64,000 nt of DNA from Kiritimatiellia bacterium (GTDB lineage: Bacteria > Verrucomicrobiota > Kiritimatiellia > RFP12 > UBA1067). The notes under the pieces are model-generated. The model ran no database searches. It saw nothing but the letters and a program-made list of their open reading frames with translations, and had not been told where the DNA came from. Location of the stretch: contig JAFQYM010000064.1 in NCBI GenBank assembly GCA_017406465.1, positions 1 to 64,000 on the forward strand, in the 5' to 3' direction. Position numbers and translations under genes: made by a program. This document shows, piece after piece, positions 52,432 to 61,579 of the stretch (its first letter is position 1; every line of letters begins with the position of its first letter).

Positions 52432-53334
52432 TCATCTCCCCGAACTTGCTTTCGCCGGCTCGACGTGCACGACAGCGTCGACTATTCCGAGGTCGGACGC
52501 AAGCAACGCATCGGAGACGTCGTGCCCAATGCGATGCCCCTCCGCGACAGAAAGCCCGGCATCGACATGCACATGCAAGTCGGCCACATACGCGCCGCCG
52601 TATCGACGGACGCGGACCTTGTGCACCTCCACGACTCCGGCGATTTCGCGGGCGAGCGCCTCTGCCGCGGCGGATTTGCCGCCAATTTCAGCGTCCACGA
52701 GCTCCTGAAGCGCCGGATACGAAATCTCCCATGCGACATGGAGAATGAAGAGCGCCACAAGAACCGCGCCCACCGCGTCCACCCAGGCAAGCGACGGCCA
52801 GACATGCGCGACGACTACCGCGATGGCGACGGGGATCGAGCTGATGGCGTCCGACCTGTGGTGCCAGGCGTTGGCCTCGAGCGCAGGGGAGCATACCTTA
52901 CGCGCAACACAGCGCGTCCAGTGGAACAGCCACTCTTTCGAGGCGACCGAGACGAGCGCGACGAAAAGCGCGGGGAGCCCTGGAACAGACGACTCACCCG
53001 ACACGAGCGAGCGGACGGCGTGTGCGCCAAGCTCATAGGCGACGACGACAAGCGCAATCGCGATAAAGAGCGTCACCAGCGCCTCGATCTTGCCGTGCCC
53101 GTAGGGATGCTCTTCGTCAGCAGGAGCCGACCAGTAGCGCACGCCAAGGACTACCGCGAAGTCAGTAACGAGGTCGGAGAGAGAATGTATCGCGTCGGCG
53201 AACAACGCCTGCGAAGAGAACACGACGCCAACGCAGCCCTTCAACACCGCAATCGCGATGTTGACGGCCATCCCGGCGTATGTGACGCGCCGGACCTCGT
53301 GAACCGTATCTTTCTCTGAAGTCATAGAGTTCAT
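52432..53334 (-). CDS. Cation diffusion facilitator (CDF) transporter
   Basis: 300 residues from MNSMTSEKD. The ATG at 53334 overlaps the queH stop (ATGA). About six membrane helices carry the CDF metal site: ADAIHSLSDLVTDF in helix 2 and EANAWHHRSDAISS in helix 5. The cytoplasmic C-terminal domain follows (VVEVHKVRVRRYGGAYVADL, HVHVDAGLSV). It exports divalent metals such as Zn, Mn or Fe in exchange for protons. DxxHS/HxxxD ligand sets of this kind do not by themselves settle the metal. Confidence 0.92.
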   Translation of the reverse strand: MNSMTSEKDTVHEVRRVTYAGMAVNIAIAVLKGCVGVVFSSQALFADAIHSLSDLVTDFAVVLGVRYWSAPADEEHPYGHGKIEALVTLFIAIALVVVAYELGAHAVRSLVSGESSVPGLPALFVALVSVASKEWLFHWTRCVARKVCSPALEANAWHHRSDAISSIPVAIAVVVAHVWPSLAWVDAVGAVLVALFILHVAWEISYPALQELVDAEIGGKSAAAEALAREIAGVVEVHKVRVRRYGGAYVADLHVHVDAGLSVAEGHRIGHDVSDALLASDLGIVDAVVHVEPAKASSGR

Positions 53335-53918
53335 GTCTTCGCCACTGTACCTAACTTTGAAAACTCGCAGCCGCAATAGGACTGACGGTAGAGCCCGAGT
53401 TCCTTCGCGCGCGCAACGGAGAGCTTGAAGCCCTCGCGCTTCTTGAAGTCCTCGGGAAGAAAGGCCGTGCCGCCCTTCTCCGCGACCTCGCGCCCCGCGG
53501 CAAACACCATCTCGCTTGGCTTGTGCGGCGAGACGGTAAGCGAGGTGGTGAACGAATCAAAACCGTGCGCGGCCGCCCATTCCGCCGCCTTGCCGAGATT
53601 GTAGCGGAAGCACCTCGCGCACCTCTCGCCCTTCTCCGGCGCGTCCTCGAAGCCCTTTGCGACCTTCTCGAGCCAGTCGGCGTGGTCGTAGGGAAGCGAC
53701 GCGAACGCAACGCCGTCGTGAGCGGCGAGCCGTTCGGCCTCCGCGCGCCTGTGCTCGAATTCCTCGGCGGTGTCGATATTGGAGTTGGCGAAAAGCATCG
53801 TCACTTCCCGCCCCGCGTCCTTCAGCCGCGGCACACACGCGCTCGCGCACGGCCCGCAGCAGACATGGAGCACCGTCTGCTTTCCACTCGACTTATTTTC
53901 CTCTCGCAACATCCCCAT
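53331..53918 (-). CDS. queH: Epoxyqueuosine reductase QueH
   Basis: 195 residues. All QueH cysteine motifs are present: LHVCCGPCAS, GERCARCFRYNL and YRQSYCGCEFS, plus TTSLTVSPHK. It reduces epoxyqueuosine to queuosine in tRNA with a 4Fe-4S cluster and an adjacent metal site, the oxygen-sensitive alternative to QueG common in anaerobes. The start ATG at 53918 is 6 nt after GATAAT (leaderless). The stop overlaps the CDF start (ATGA), so the two are translationally coupled. Confidence 0.94.
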   Translation of the reverse strand: MGMLREENKSSGKQTVLHVCCGPCASACVPRLKDAGREVTMLFANSNIDTAEEFEHRRAEAERLAAHDGVAFASLPYDHADWLEKVAKGFEDAPEKGERCARCFRYNLGKAAEWAAAHGFDSFTTSLTVSPHKPSEMVFAAGREVAEKGGTAFLPEDFKKREGFKLSVARAKELGLYRQSYCGCEFSKLGTVAKT

Positions 53919-53937
53919 GCCGATATTATCCTCAAAC

Positions 53938-54696
53938 TTATTTGTCGTCTGGAAACTGGTTATTGATCTCTCGCTCGCTGTCAGTCAAGAAAATGAGTTC
54001 AGTTACGGTTTCTTCGGCACGGCTCGTGAAGTTGGTGATGACGACACCTTTTTCTTTGACCTTATACAGACTGACATAGTTGTTGGTCACAATCGAGCCA
54101 TCTCCCTGAATGACGCCAATGAGTTGACTACTCGTTATCTCATCTCGTTCTCCGCATGTGATGGAATTCGTCGACCGACAGTCAAGGCACTTCGCCTTCC
54201 CCTGTGCCATCGCCATTGCCCAGGCTTCGGTGGCTGGATCTTCGCTTATGCATTTCCGCGCCAACTCCTCCACCCGTTGCTGTCTCAAGGCAAGATCCTC
54301 CAGACTCCCCGCTTCGACGAATCTAACTTCAACCCGAATCATAAACACATTCATCAACGCGACAATCACAAGCAAGGCGATTGTAAGTGCCCTGCGCTGA
54401 TACAACCGATGCTTGATATACCAATAGGCACCGACAACGCAAAGCGCCCAGACAGGGAATGGACAAACATATTGAAACACCCACGAATGGTGCAAGTGCA
54501 GAAACGCCCCCCACACCAAGTTCTCCCAAACATCAAAGACACAGCGGACAGGTGTTCCCCATGCAAGGCCTCCGAAGAAATGGTAAATCGTGGCGCAAGG
54601 CCGCAAAAGCGCAAGCGCCATCACGACCATCCACAACCCAGTATTAACACTCCGCTGGGGAGACACCCCTTTCTCGTTCTCGTTTTCTGTCGCCAT
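53938..54696 (-). CDS. Membrane protein of unknown function
   Basis: 252 residues from MATENENEKG, chosen for AAAGGA upstream; a GTG six codons earlier is possible. Three or four hydrophobic segments lie in the first 115 residues (LWMVVMALALL, FPVWALCVVGAYWYI, LTIALLVIVALMNVFM). A soluble C-terminal domain carries CLDCRSTNS and CGERDE. The family is not recognised. It is first in a row of five small envelope-type genes on the same strand (to 56951) and may be co-transcribed with them. Confidence 0.7.
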   Translation of the reverse strand: MATENENEKGVSPQRSVNTGLWMVVMALALLRPCATIYHFFGGLAWGTPVRCVFDVWENLVWGAFLHLHHSWVFQYVCPFPVWALCVVGAYWYIKHRLYQRRALTIALLVIVALMNVFMIRVEVRFVEAGSLEDLALRQQRVEELARKCISEDPATEAWAMAMAQGKAKCLDCRSTNSITCGERDEITSSQLIGVIQGDGSIVTNNYVSLYKVKEKGVVITNFTSRAEETVTELIFLTDSEREINNQFPDDK

Positions 54697-54756
54697 TTCG
54701 CAATTTCCTTTCACTCTTCCCTCGCCGCGGCAAATCTGCCGCGCTGCATCTGATTG

Positions 54757-55659
54757 TCAATCGTGGCGCGGAGCCGTGCATTTGACCTCAGGCTTTCCGT
54801 CTTCGCCATAGGTCAGCGAATACTCGCCGCCGGCCGGACACGACGGGAACTCCTTGCCATTCTTCTTGAACTCATCGCGAAGGTCGTCCAGCGTCGGCTT
54901 CCGTTCAACGCCCGCAGTCGCCCAGTTTTGGGCCGCGTCCTCTATGATGTCACGCTCATGCCTACAGTATTGGTATTTTGGAATACCCTCGTCCTCTGTC
55001 AGCCCGCAATTATCCTCCAGCCATTTCTGAATACGCCGACTCGACACGACGGTAAGTCGTAGATCGCCAACAAAACCTTCTACACGCAGCGCATGTCCAT
55101 GATGGAGCGCGGACACAACGACACGCCGGCCGTCGCGCCACCAATCGATGCCCGGATAGCCGCAGCAACAGCACGGCATCGTTCGGCCAGAGAACTTGAA
55201 CATTTCGTTGAACGACGCGATCTCAGCCTTGTTCGTGATTTCAAAGAGTGACGGCTCTTCGTCTGGCTTGGAATGGCAAAGCCCACCCCCGTCGCGTATG
55301 ACGATACGGTCGGCATCACAGACGGCCGCCCTGAAAACAGGGATAATCACAAAGTCGAACGCCCCCGTGGCGAAATACAGCCAGAGCGCCACGATCGCAA
55401 GATGCACCGCGGCAAAAAGCCACGCCATAACCTCGCGAACAATCCTCCACGCGCTTCTTCCAACTTGCGGACGGCCCGGAACCAACGCACCGACAAGCGC
55501 GACAATGATCGCCACGATCAGCGGAAGGTACGGGAAGCCAAATGCCAAACTTGAGGCAATGCACACAAATGGCGCCCAGAATGACAATGCCAGCCCTCGC
55601 GCCGCGCCATACCAGCGCCGCACGCCGCCTTGGGCATCGTTCTTTGTCGTTTCAGCCAT
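54757..55659 (-). CDS. Membrane protein with pilin-like C-terminal peptide
   Basis: 300 residues. Three membrane segments lie in the first 125 residues (LAFGFPYLPLIVAIIVALVG, MAWLFAAVHLAIVALWLYFA). A soluble region contains MPCCCCGYPGIDWW. The C-terminus ends FPSCPAGGEYSLTYGEDGKP then EVKCT, resembling the CPAGG..Y....C tail seen on pseudopilin-like proteins of this phylum. Function is unknown; the tail suggests a surface or secretion link. Confidence 0.7.
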   Translation of the reverse strand: MAETTKNDAQGGVRRWYGAARGLALSFWAPFVCIASSLAFGFPYLPLIVAIIVALVGALVPGRPQVGRSAWRIVREVMAWLFAAVHLAIVALWLYFATGAFDFVIIPVFRAAVCDADRIVIRDGGGLCHSKPDEEPSLFEITNKAEIASFNEMFKFSGRTMPCCCCGYPGIDWWRDGRRVVVSALHHGHALRVEGFVGDLRLTVVSSRRIQKWLEDNCGLTEDEGIPKYQYCRHERDIIEDAAQNWATAGVERKPTLDDLRDEFKKNGKEFPSCPAGGEYSLTYGEDGKPEVKCTAPRHD

Positions 55660-55668
55660 GTTGCTCCC

Positions 55669-56139
55669 TTAGGGTCGTTTGGTGGAAATCGAGTGGATGT
55701 AGATGTCCGTCGGATGCTCGCCGCCGAAGACGGTGTGCATGACATTGCAGAGCCAAGCGATCTGGACGCCTTCCTGTCCGGCGGCCTTGACCTTGTAGGT
55801 CGCGCCGAACTTGTCATGCTCAACTATGTGGAGATGAAGCTTCCACTCGTCGGGGTTCGGAATGTCCGACGACAGCACGACAAACACTTCGTCGGCACCA
55901 TCGGAGACCTCTTCCAGCAGTGTGTCCGCGCCAGCGACCATCTGGTTCTCGGCCTTGGTGTGCTGCGGAACATCTGCGAACCACTCCGTGCCGGAGCGGT
56001 AGAAGCGAATTTCCTTGCGAACGGTCGAAGTGTCGACGCCGGTCGTCCTCGAGCGCAGGAAGCAGCACGCAAGGAGCGCGCCTATCACAACCGTTCCGAC
56101 AACCGCGCAGACCGCAACACGCAAAAATGATATTTTCAT
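55669..56139 (-). CDS. Small membrane-anchored protein of unknown function
   Basis: 156 residues from MKISFLRVAVCAVVGTVVIG, with an N-terminal membrane anchor or signal (ending LLACCF). The rest is a compact alpha/beta domain (EEVSDGADEVFVVLSSDIPN, WKLHLHIVEHDKFGATYKV). Homology is not recognised. The ATG is 6 nt after TATAAT in an extended -10 context, one of the clearest leaderless starts in the window. Confidence 0.72.
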   Translation of the reverse strand: MKISFLRVAVCAVVGTVVIGALLACCFLRSRTTGVDTSTVRKEIRFYRSGTEWFADVPQHTKAENQMVAGADTLLEEVSDGADEVFVVLSSDIPNPDEWKLHLHIVEHDKFGATYKVKAAGQEGVQIAWLCNVMHTVFGGEHPTDIYIHSISTKRP

Positions 56140-56171
56140 GCCTACATTATACCAAAACTCATCAACCGGCT

Positions 56172-56624
56172 TCACTCAACGAGTTTTCGTGCGGCGGCGT
56201 AGTCGCTTGGGGCGACGAGAACGCACATCCGCGTGCCAAGGCCGCCGTTCCCATAGCGGTGCCATGCGCGGTCTTCCTTTAGCAATTCAAGCCGGCAGCG
56301 GATTTGCGCCTTTTCAAGAGTCTCGGCCGCTGCCTTTGCCTCGTGAACGGCAACATCGTCCATCAGCACCGCCCAACCCTTCCACATCTCAACCTCTTCC
56401 TCTGGAACATTCTCCTCTCGCCAGTCTATTCCTCCGTCGTCATCGTCAAGTTCGCTGATGTCCTTGCACGGCTTCATTTTCGAAAAGGAGCAAAACTGCA
56501 GCACAAGAAACGACACCAATATGAAAAGAATGGCCGCACCCGCGACCGGCTCGTCAAATTTCATCGCGACAACGATAAGCACAACCGCCGCGACCAACGC
56601 CAAGAAAAGGAGCTTTTTGCTCAT
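56172..56624 (-). CDS. Membrane protein with DUF2007-like domain
   Basis: 150 residues. Two membrane segments at the N-terminus (LLFLALVAAVVLIVVAM, GAAILFILVSFLVLQF) are followed by an acidic linker. A C-terminal domain (VAVHEAKAAAETLEKAQIR, GLGTRMCVLVAPSDYAAARK) has the pattern of the DUF2007 putative signal-transducing family. It is 10 nt from its upstream neighbour, suggesting one transcript. Confidence 0.72.
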   Translation of the reverse strand: MSKKLLFLALVAAVVLIVVAMKFDEPVAGAAILFILVSFLVLQFCSFSKMKPCKDISELDDDDGGIDWREENVPEEEVEMWKGWAVLMDDVAVHEAKAAAETLEKAQIRCRLELLKEDRAWHRYGNGGLGTRMCVLVAPSDYAAARKLVE

Positions 56625-56633
56625 TATGGACTA

Positions 56634-56951
56634 CTACTCTTCAATCACTTCAACAATCCCGCCTTCCGCCTCGGACTCAAACTCGTTCACGGCGTTGGTG
56701 GTGCAATTTTGCAACTCGTCGTCTTTCAAGATCATCTTGCCCATTACAGACGCATCTCTCGTCTCGTGTGCGGTATTCTTCAGCTGTGGCGGCATCGGAT
56801 ATTCGCCCATCACAGTGCGTGGCGACCTTTCGCTACAGCCCCCGACTACGGCAGTCGCAAGCCCGACGAGCAACCCGCCAAGCCCCTTGCCAGAGGCAAG
56901 AGCCCTACTAATGGCGCTCTGTCGCGCCGCGTTCTTTTTCGACAGTTTCAT
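56634..56951 (-). CDS. Small putative lipoprotein
   Basis: 105 residues. A basic N-terminus and a hydrophobic stretch end in VVGGC, a plausible lipobox (Cys about 39). The mature tail is acidic and ends EGGIVEVIEE. A TAGAAT promoter box with upstream TGG lies at about 56984, and GGAGCTAGGA precedes the ATG. Function is unknown. It is probably the first gene of the 53938-56951 group. Confidence 0.68.
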   Translation of the reverse strand: MKLSKKNAARQSAISRALASGKGLGGLLVGLATAVVGGCSERSPRTVMGEYPMPPQLKNTAHETRDASVMGKMILKDDELQNCTTNAVNEFESEAEGGIVEVIEE

Positions 56952-57042
56952 GGCAATATTTCCTAGCTCCCTGTTTGCGTAAATATTCTACCACCTTGCT
57001 CATCTTCGGTCAACGCACAAACAGCGAACAAAAACATGCCCG

Positions 57043-59193
57043 TCAGAATCTTGCGCGGAGGCCAATCTCAAATGTGCGCGGTTCGCCGACGAGGCACTCG
57101 TAGAAGTGACGCGCGGACTCAAAGTACTTCTCGCCGAAAAGGTTGCGGATGCCGAGCGTCAGCGTCCAGTCCTCGGGTCCGCCGAACTTAGTCAGCGGAA
57201 CGGACATGTTGACATCGAAGACATGGCTGTGCGCAAAGTAGAGGTTGTCGTCGACAAACGTGCCGCGGAAAGTCGCAAAGCTCTTCGAGCGGAAACGGTA
57301 GCCGCAACCGACCACTATGTCGCGCAAAATATCACAGCAATCGAACCGATAGGAGGTGTTGAGCGAGAACGTGTGGTTGGGATTACGGCGGAAGACCGAC
57401 GGCGCCGTTCCTGTCGCGTTGCGGTTTTCGTAGCGGTTATACGAGTACATCGCGAGAACCGTCCAGTTCTCGGTGATGTCGCCCGCGAGCGAAAGCTCAA
57501 CGCCGCGCGAGTTGCTCTTGCCCTCGAAATAGTAGTACGTGTCGTTGTTGATCGTCTCGGCGACAGGCGTGTTGCGCTGGTCGATGCGATAGACCGAGGC
57601 CGAGAACCAGAGCTTCTCGACGGGACGGACGCGAAAGCCGCCTTCCATCTGCGTCGCCGTCCATGGGTCGGTCGGCCTGTTGCCGTCGGCATCGCGGTAG
57701 CCGAGCGTCGGGGTGCGCGTCTGGGAGAGGTTGCCGAAGAAGACGAGCCAGTCGAGCGGCTGGACCGTGAGACCGCCGCGCGGCGAGAACGCGAACTCGT
57801 TCGCGCGATGGTAGTGCGTGGTCGCTCCGTTGGACGCGGTCGTCGTCTGCGGATTCTCCGTAAACCAGTCATAGCGCAGGCCGCCAAGGAGCGTCACCCA
57901 TCCCCAGCCGAGCGAGTCCTGCAGCGTCGTGCCGTAGCGCGTAACGGGAGCACCGAAGCCGCTCGTCGACTCGCGGTACCAGAAGTCGGGCTGCACGACG
58001 AGAGTGTTCCTGAAGCCCCACGGCAGTTCCTCCTTCGTATAGACGGAGCGCGCGTAGAGGTTGTAGCTGCGGCTAATGCGGTCAGACTCGGAAAAGCCCG
58101 ACGTCATGTACTTCTCTCCGCTCGTCCACTCGCCTGTCTCGTAGAAATTGGCGAGGTCCCTGTTGTTCATGTACGGCTCGCGAGTCCTCTGCTCCCAGTC
58201 GGAGAACATGAAAGCGCCGCCGAACTTGAGAAGCCAGTCGTCTGTGACCTGCCAGTCGACGTAGGGATTCAGGTACATCGAGTCGTATTTCGAGCGGTCG
58301 CCCTTGCGGCACGACGACTCGTACCAGCTGTAGCCGCCGCCTGGCCGTCCGTGCCAGACGGGGACGCCGATGTAGCTCGGCTGGTCGGTCTTCTGGAACA
58401 TCGACTTGAGCCCGATCGTCACGTTCTCGACCGGACGCCACGCGAACGACGGTGCAATCGTGTAGGACTGCCTCGGGTCGGCACCCTTCTGCGAGCCCTC
58501 GCCAAGATAGGCAGGCGAGAAGACGTCGAACGCGCCGATTGCGCGGACGGCGAACTTGTCGTCGCCATAGACCTCGTTCGCGTCGATCATGCCGCGCTGG
58601 CGCCAGGTATGACGCCCGACGGAGGTGTTCTCCTGGAAGTCGATCCTGTCTCCGCGGAAGTTGGCGCCCTTCAAGTACATGTTGACCGAACCGCCCGCGC
58701 CCGAGTTGTTCTGCTGCGATCCCGCGCCGCCGGAAAGCGAGCCAATCGGGCCCTTCACGATTTCGACGCGCTCCATCAGGAACGGATCCATGAAAAGCCC
58801 CGCGCCAAGCCCGATCGGAACGACGCCGTCGAAAGCGGGCTCTGTGCCGCCCATGCCGCGTATCTGGAACGTTCCCGGCTGGCGGACGAGAAGCGACTTG
58901 CCGCCAGTCTCGACGCCTGGCACGTAGCGGAGAAGGTCGTGGAGGTCGGTCGGGTTGTGCTCGCGGATAAAGTCCTCGGTCAGCGTGTCGACGACTGTCG
59001 GCGACTTTTCGGGCGCAAGACCGGTGAAGGTCGCGCCTTCCACTGTCTCAGGCCTGTACTTGGACAGAGCCGAGCCCTCTACGACGACCGTCCCCAAGTC
59101 GGCCACCGCGTTCGTAGAGACGCCCGCCTCATCCCCCATTCCACTAAGCGTGCCTACAACAGCAGCGCAAACAACAACAATCTTACTTCTCAT
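57043..59193 (-). CDS. TonB-dependent outer-membrane receptor
   Basis: 716 residues with signal peptide. The plug domain has a TonB-box-like LGTVVVEGSAL, DLLRYVPGV, QIRGMGG and MERVEIVKGPIGSLSGGAGS. The 22-strand barrel follows, with alternating aromatic strands and the C-terminal Phe (FEIGLRARF) needed for BamA assembly. The overall type resembles ferrichrome/siderophore receptors, but the ligand is not identifiable and could be a glycan or cobalamin. No partner SusD or periplasmic binding protein is nearby. TAGGAT and AAAGGGG lie before the ATG. Confidence 0.93.
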   Translation of the reverse strand: MRSKIVVVCAAVVGTLSGMGDEAGVSTNAVADLGTVVVEGSALSKYRPETVEGATFTGLAPEKSPTVVDTLTEDFIREHNPTDLHDLLRYVPGVETGGKSLLVRQPGTFQIRGMGGTEPAFDGVVPIGLGAGLFMDPFLMERVEIVKGPIGSLSGGAGSQQNNSGAGGSVNMYLKGANFRGDRIDFQENTSVGRHTWRQRGMIDANEVYGDDKFAVRAIGAFDVFSPAYLGEGSQKGADPRQSYTIAPSFAWRPVENVTIGLKSMFQKTDQPSYIGVPVWHGRPGGGYSWYESSCRKGDRSKYDSMYLNPYVDWQVTDDWLLKFGGAFMFSDWEQRTREPYMNNRDLANFYETGEWTSGEKYMTSGFSESDRISRSYNLYARSVYTKEELPWGFRNTLVVQPDFWYRESTSGFGAPVTRYGTTLQDSLGWGWVTLLGGLRYDWFTENPQTTTASNGATTHYHRANEFAFSPRGGLTVQPLDWLVFFGNLSQTRTPTLGYRDADGNRPTDPWTATQMEGGFRVRPVEKLWFSASVYRIDQRNTPVAETINNDTYYYFEGKSNSRGVELSLAGDITENWTVLAMYSYNRYENRNATGTAPSVFRRNPNHTFSLNTSYRFDCCDILRDIVVGCGYRFRSKSFATFRGTFVDDNLYFAHSHVFDVNMSVPLTKFGGPEDWTLTLGIRNLFGEKYFESARHFYECLVGEPRTFEIGLRARF

Positions 59194-59239
59194 ACCCCTT
59201 TAAACGCCATCCTACCAAAGAAAGTTCACCTATGGGTCT

Positions 59240-59320
59240 GCGGTGGAGCGAAGGTCCGAGCGAGTGGATACGGCGTATTCGCCGAGGTTTCCTCGAGGAG
59301 GAGCCTTTGGACGCCGCCGA
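59240..59320. repeat. Dispersed hairpin-rich intergenic repeat, copy 2
   Basis: 48 bp identical to 19588-19635, then diverged to about 59320. It contains CGGCG-TATT-CGCCG and CGAGG-TTT-CCTCG stem-loops. It lies between the divergent TonB receptor and recD2 starts, about 20 nt from the recD2 -10 box. Confidence 0.75.
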
Positions 59321-59359
59321 CACACATTCTCATTCTCCATTTTGGTATAATATTCACAA

Positions 59360-61579
59360 ATGGCAGATGAAGCGAGCGAGACGGTTGAGGGAACGATCAA
59401 GTCGGTCGTCTTCCACAACGACGAGAACGGCTATACCGTCCTCCATGTTGAACTCCCTTCCGGCTTCGCTCTCAGGCAGCTCAACGAGATAACCGTCGTC
59501 GGCAAGGCACAGGCGGTATGGGAAGGCGAGGAGATTTCCGCAACCGGCTCGTGGGTAACAGACAAGGTCCACGGGCGCCAGTTCAAGGCCGAGTCAATCG
59601 TCTGCGTCGCGCCGAGGTCCCTCGTCGGCATCGAGCGCTATCTTGCCTCGGGACTCATAAAGGGCGTCGGCAAGGTTCTCGCAAAGCGCATCGTCGAAAC
59701 CTTCGGCGAAGAGACATTGAACGTCCTCTCTCACCAGTCGGCGCGACTCGTCGAAGTGCCAAAGCTCGGCAAGGCGAAGATCGAGCAGATACGCGCAAGC
59801 TGGCACGCGAACGAGACGCTTAGGGAGAACATGATCTTCGGCCAGACCTACGGCATCTCCATTGCGAAGATGACGAAGATCGTCCGCAAATACGGACCTG
59901 ATGCGATAGCGATAGTCAAGGCCGACCCCTACAAGCTCTGCCGCGACATCTGGGGCATCGGCTTCGCGACTGCCGACCGTATTGCGCTCTCCGTCGGCAT
60001 CCCGAAGGACTCGCCCCTTCGCGCACGCGCGTCGATTTCCTACACGCTCGAGACTGAGGCAGAGGACTCGGGGCACTGCTGGACTTTCGAAAACGACCTC
60101 CTTCTCCACGCGAACGAACTTACAGAGATACCGACCGAGATTCTCGGCGAAGCGCTCGAGAAGGAAATTGCCGAAGGCCGCGTAATCGCAGAGAGCGACA
60201 GCGCTGCGAAGGACGCAGACGCCACATGGGCCGAGCGGCACGACGCCACCTCTCCCCGCCGCATCTATCTGCGCTCGCTCTGGTGGGCTGAACGTGAAAC
60301 GGCTACACATGTCAGGCGCATAAGAGACTCCTTGCCGGGCTTCACGCCAGTAGACGCGGGGAAGGCCGTCGCGTGGTGGGAGCAAAAGGCGGGCTTCTCG
60401 CTCGCTGCGCAGCAGACTAACGCTCTCGAAAAATGCCTCTGCAACAAGTTCTCCATCATCACCGGCGGACCGGGCGTTGGAAAGACGACGATAATCCGCG
60501 CACTCGTCGACATCTACGGCGCGAAGAAGCTTAAAGTCGTTCTCGCCGCGCCAACGGGCCGCGCAGCGAAACGCATGTCAGAGTCTGTCGGCGCAGCGGC
60601 GCAGACGATCCACCGGCTTCTCAAGTGGAATCCCGTAACGAACAAGTTCACGTTCAACAAGGAAAGCCCACTTGAAGGAGACATCTTTATCTTCGACGAG
60701 ACGTCGATGATCGACATCAAGCTTGCAAACGATCTGCTCTCGGCGATTCCCTCCACGGCGGCGGTAGTGCTCGTCGGCGACACGGACCAGTTGCCGAGCG
60801 TCGGCGCGGGAAATGTCCTCGGCGATCTCATAAAGTCCGGCAACATCGCCTTTACGCGCCTCGACCAGATCTTCCGGCAGGACGCCGGCGGGCTCATAGT
60901 CACGAATGCCCACCACGTAAACGCCGGCGAACCGCTCGAAACAAGAAGCGGTGACACCGACTTCTACTTCGTAAGGTGCGAAGACCCGGAGCAGTGCCTT
61001 AGGCGCGCAATCGAGTTCATGACCCAGCGCATCCCGCGCAAGTTCGGGCTCGACCCGCTTGAGGACGTCCAGGTACTTACGCCTATGCGCCGCAACCTTC
61101 TCGGCACCGAAAGTCTCAACTTCGAGCTGCAGAAGGCGCTCAATCCCACGGGTGCGGCCTTAATCCGCGGTGGGACGACGTTCCGCGTAGGCGACCGTGT
61201 GATGCAGCTCAGGAACAACTACGACAAGGATGTCTACAACGGCGACGTCGGGTTCATAAAGGCGGTCGAACCGACGGACCGCTCGCTTGTCGTCACGTTC
61301 GATGGGCGGCCCGTAAAGTACGACGCTGGAGATCTAGATGAACTCGTGCTCGCCTACGCGACTACGATCCACAAGTCGCAGGGCTCGGAATACCCTGCTG
61401 TGATCGTCTTAATCCATACGCAGCACTACGTGATGCTTCAGAGGAATCTCCTCTACACCGCAATCACGCGCGGCAAGAAGCTCGTTCTTCTCATCGGCGT
61501 TCCCTACGCGGTAAGCCGCGCAATCGATACGAACGTCGTGCGCGAGCGCCGCACAACACTCGCGGAGCGGCTTGCATGA
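59360..61579 (+). CDS. recD2: RecD2-type DNA helicase
   Basis: 739 residues. An N-terminal OB/helix-hairpin region (GTIKSVVFHNDENGYTVLHV, ASGLIKGVGKVLAKRIVETF) is followed by the SF1B helicase core: Walker A GGPGVGKTT, motif Ia APTGRAAKRM, Walker B IFDETSM, motif III GDTDQLPSVGAG, and C-terminal YATTIHKSQGSEYPAV and YTAITRGKK. RecD2 helicases act in replication and repair without RecBC. The ATG is 8 nt after TATAAT (leaderless). Its stop overlaps the dus start (ATGA). Confidence 0.95.
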   Translation: MADEASETVEGTIKSVVFHNDENGYTVLHVELPSGFALRQLNEITVVGKAQAVWEGEEISATGSWVTDKVHGRQFKAESIVCVAPRSLVGIERYLASGLIKGVGKVLAKRIVETFGEETLNVLSHQSARLVEVPKLGKAKIEQIRASWHANETLRENMIFGQTYGISIAKMTKIVRKYGPDAIAIVKADPYKLCRDIWGIGFATADRIALSVGIPKDSPLRARASISYTLETEAEDSGHCWTFENDLLLHANELTEIPTEILGEALEKEIAEGRVIAESDSAAKDADATWAERHDATSPRRIYLRSLWWAERETATHVRRIRDSLPGFTPVDAGKAVAWWEQKAGFSLAAQQTNALEKCLCNKFSIITGGPGVGKTTIIRALVDIYGAKKLKVVLAAPTGRAAKRMSESVGAAAQTIHRLLKWNPVTNKFTFNKESPLEGDIFIFDETSMIDIKLANDLLSAIPSTAAVVLVGDTDQLPSVGAGNVLGDLIKSGNIAFTRLDQIFRQDAGGLIVTNAHHVNAGEPLETRSGDTDFYFVRCEDPEQCLRRAIEFMTQRIPRKFGLDPLEDVQVLTPMRRNLLGTESLNFELQKALNPTGAALIRGGTTFRVGDRVMQLRNNYDKDVYNGDVGFIKAVEPTDRSLVVTFDGRPVKYDAGDLDELVLAYATTIHKSQGSEYPAVIVLIHTQHYVMLQRNLLYTAITRGKKLVLLIGVPYAVSRAIDTNVVRERRTTLAERLA

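Noticed and set aside
57106-59370. 754-codon open frame opposite the TonB receptor
   Set aside because: Antisense shadow of the receptor gene, without recognisable protein features.
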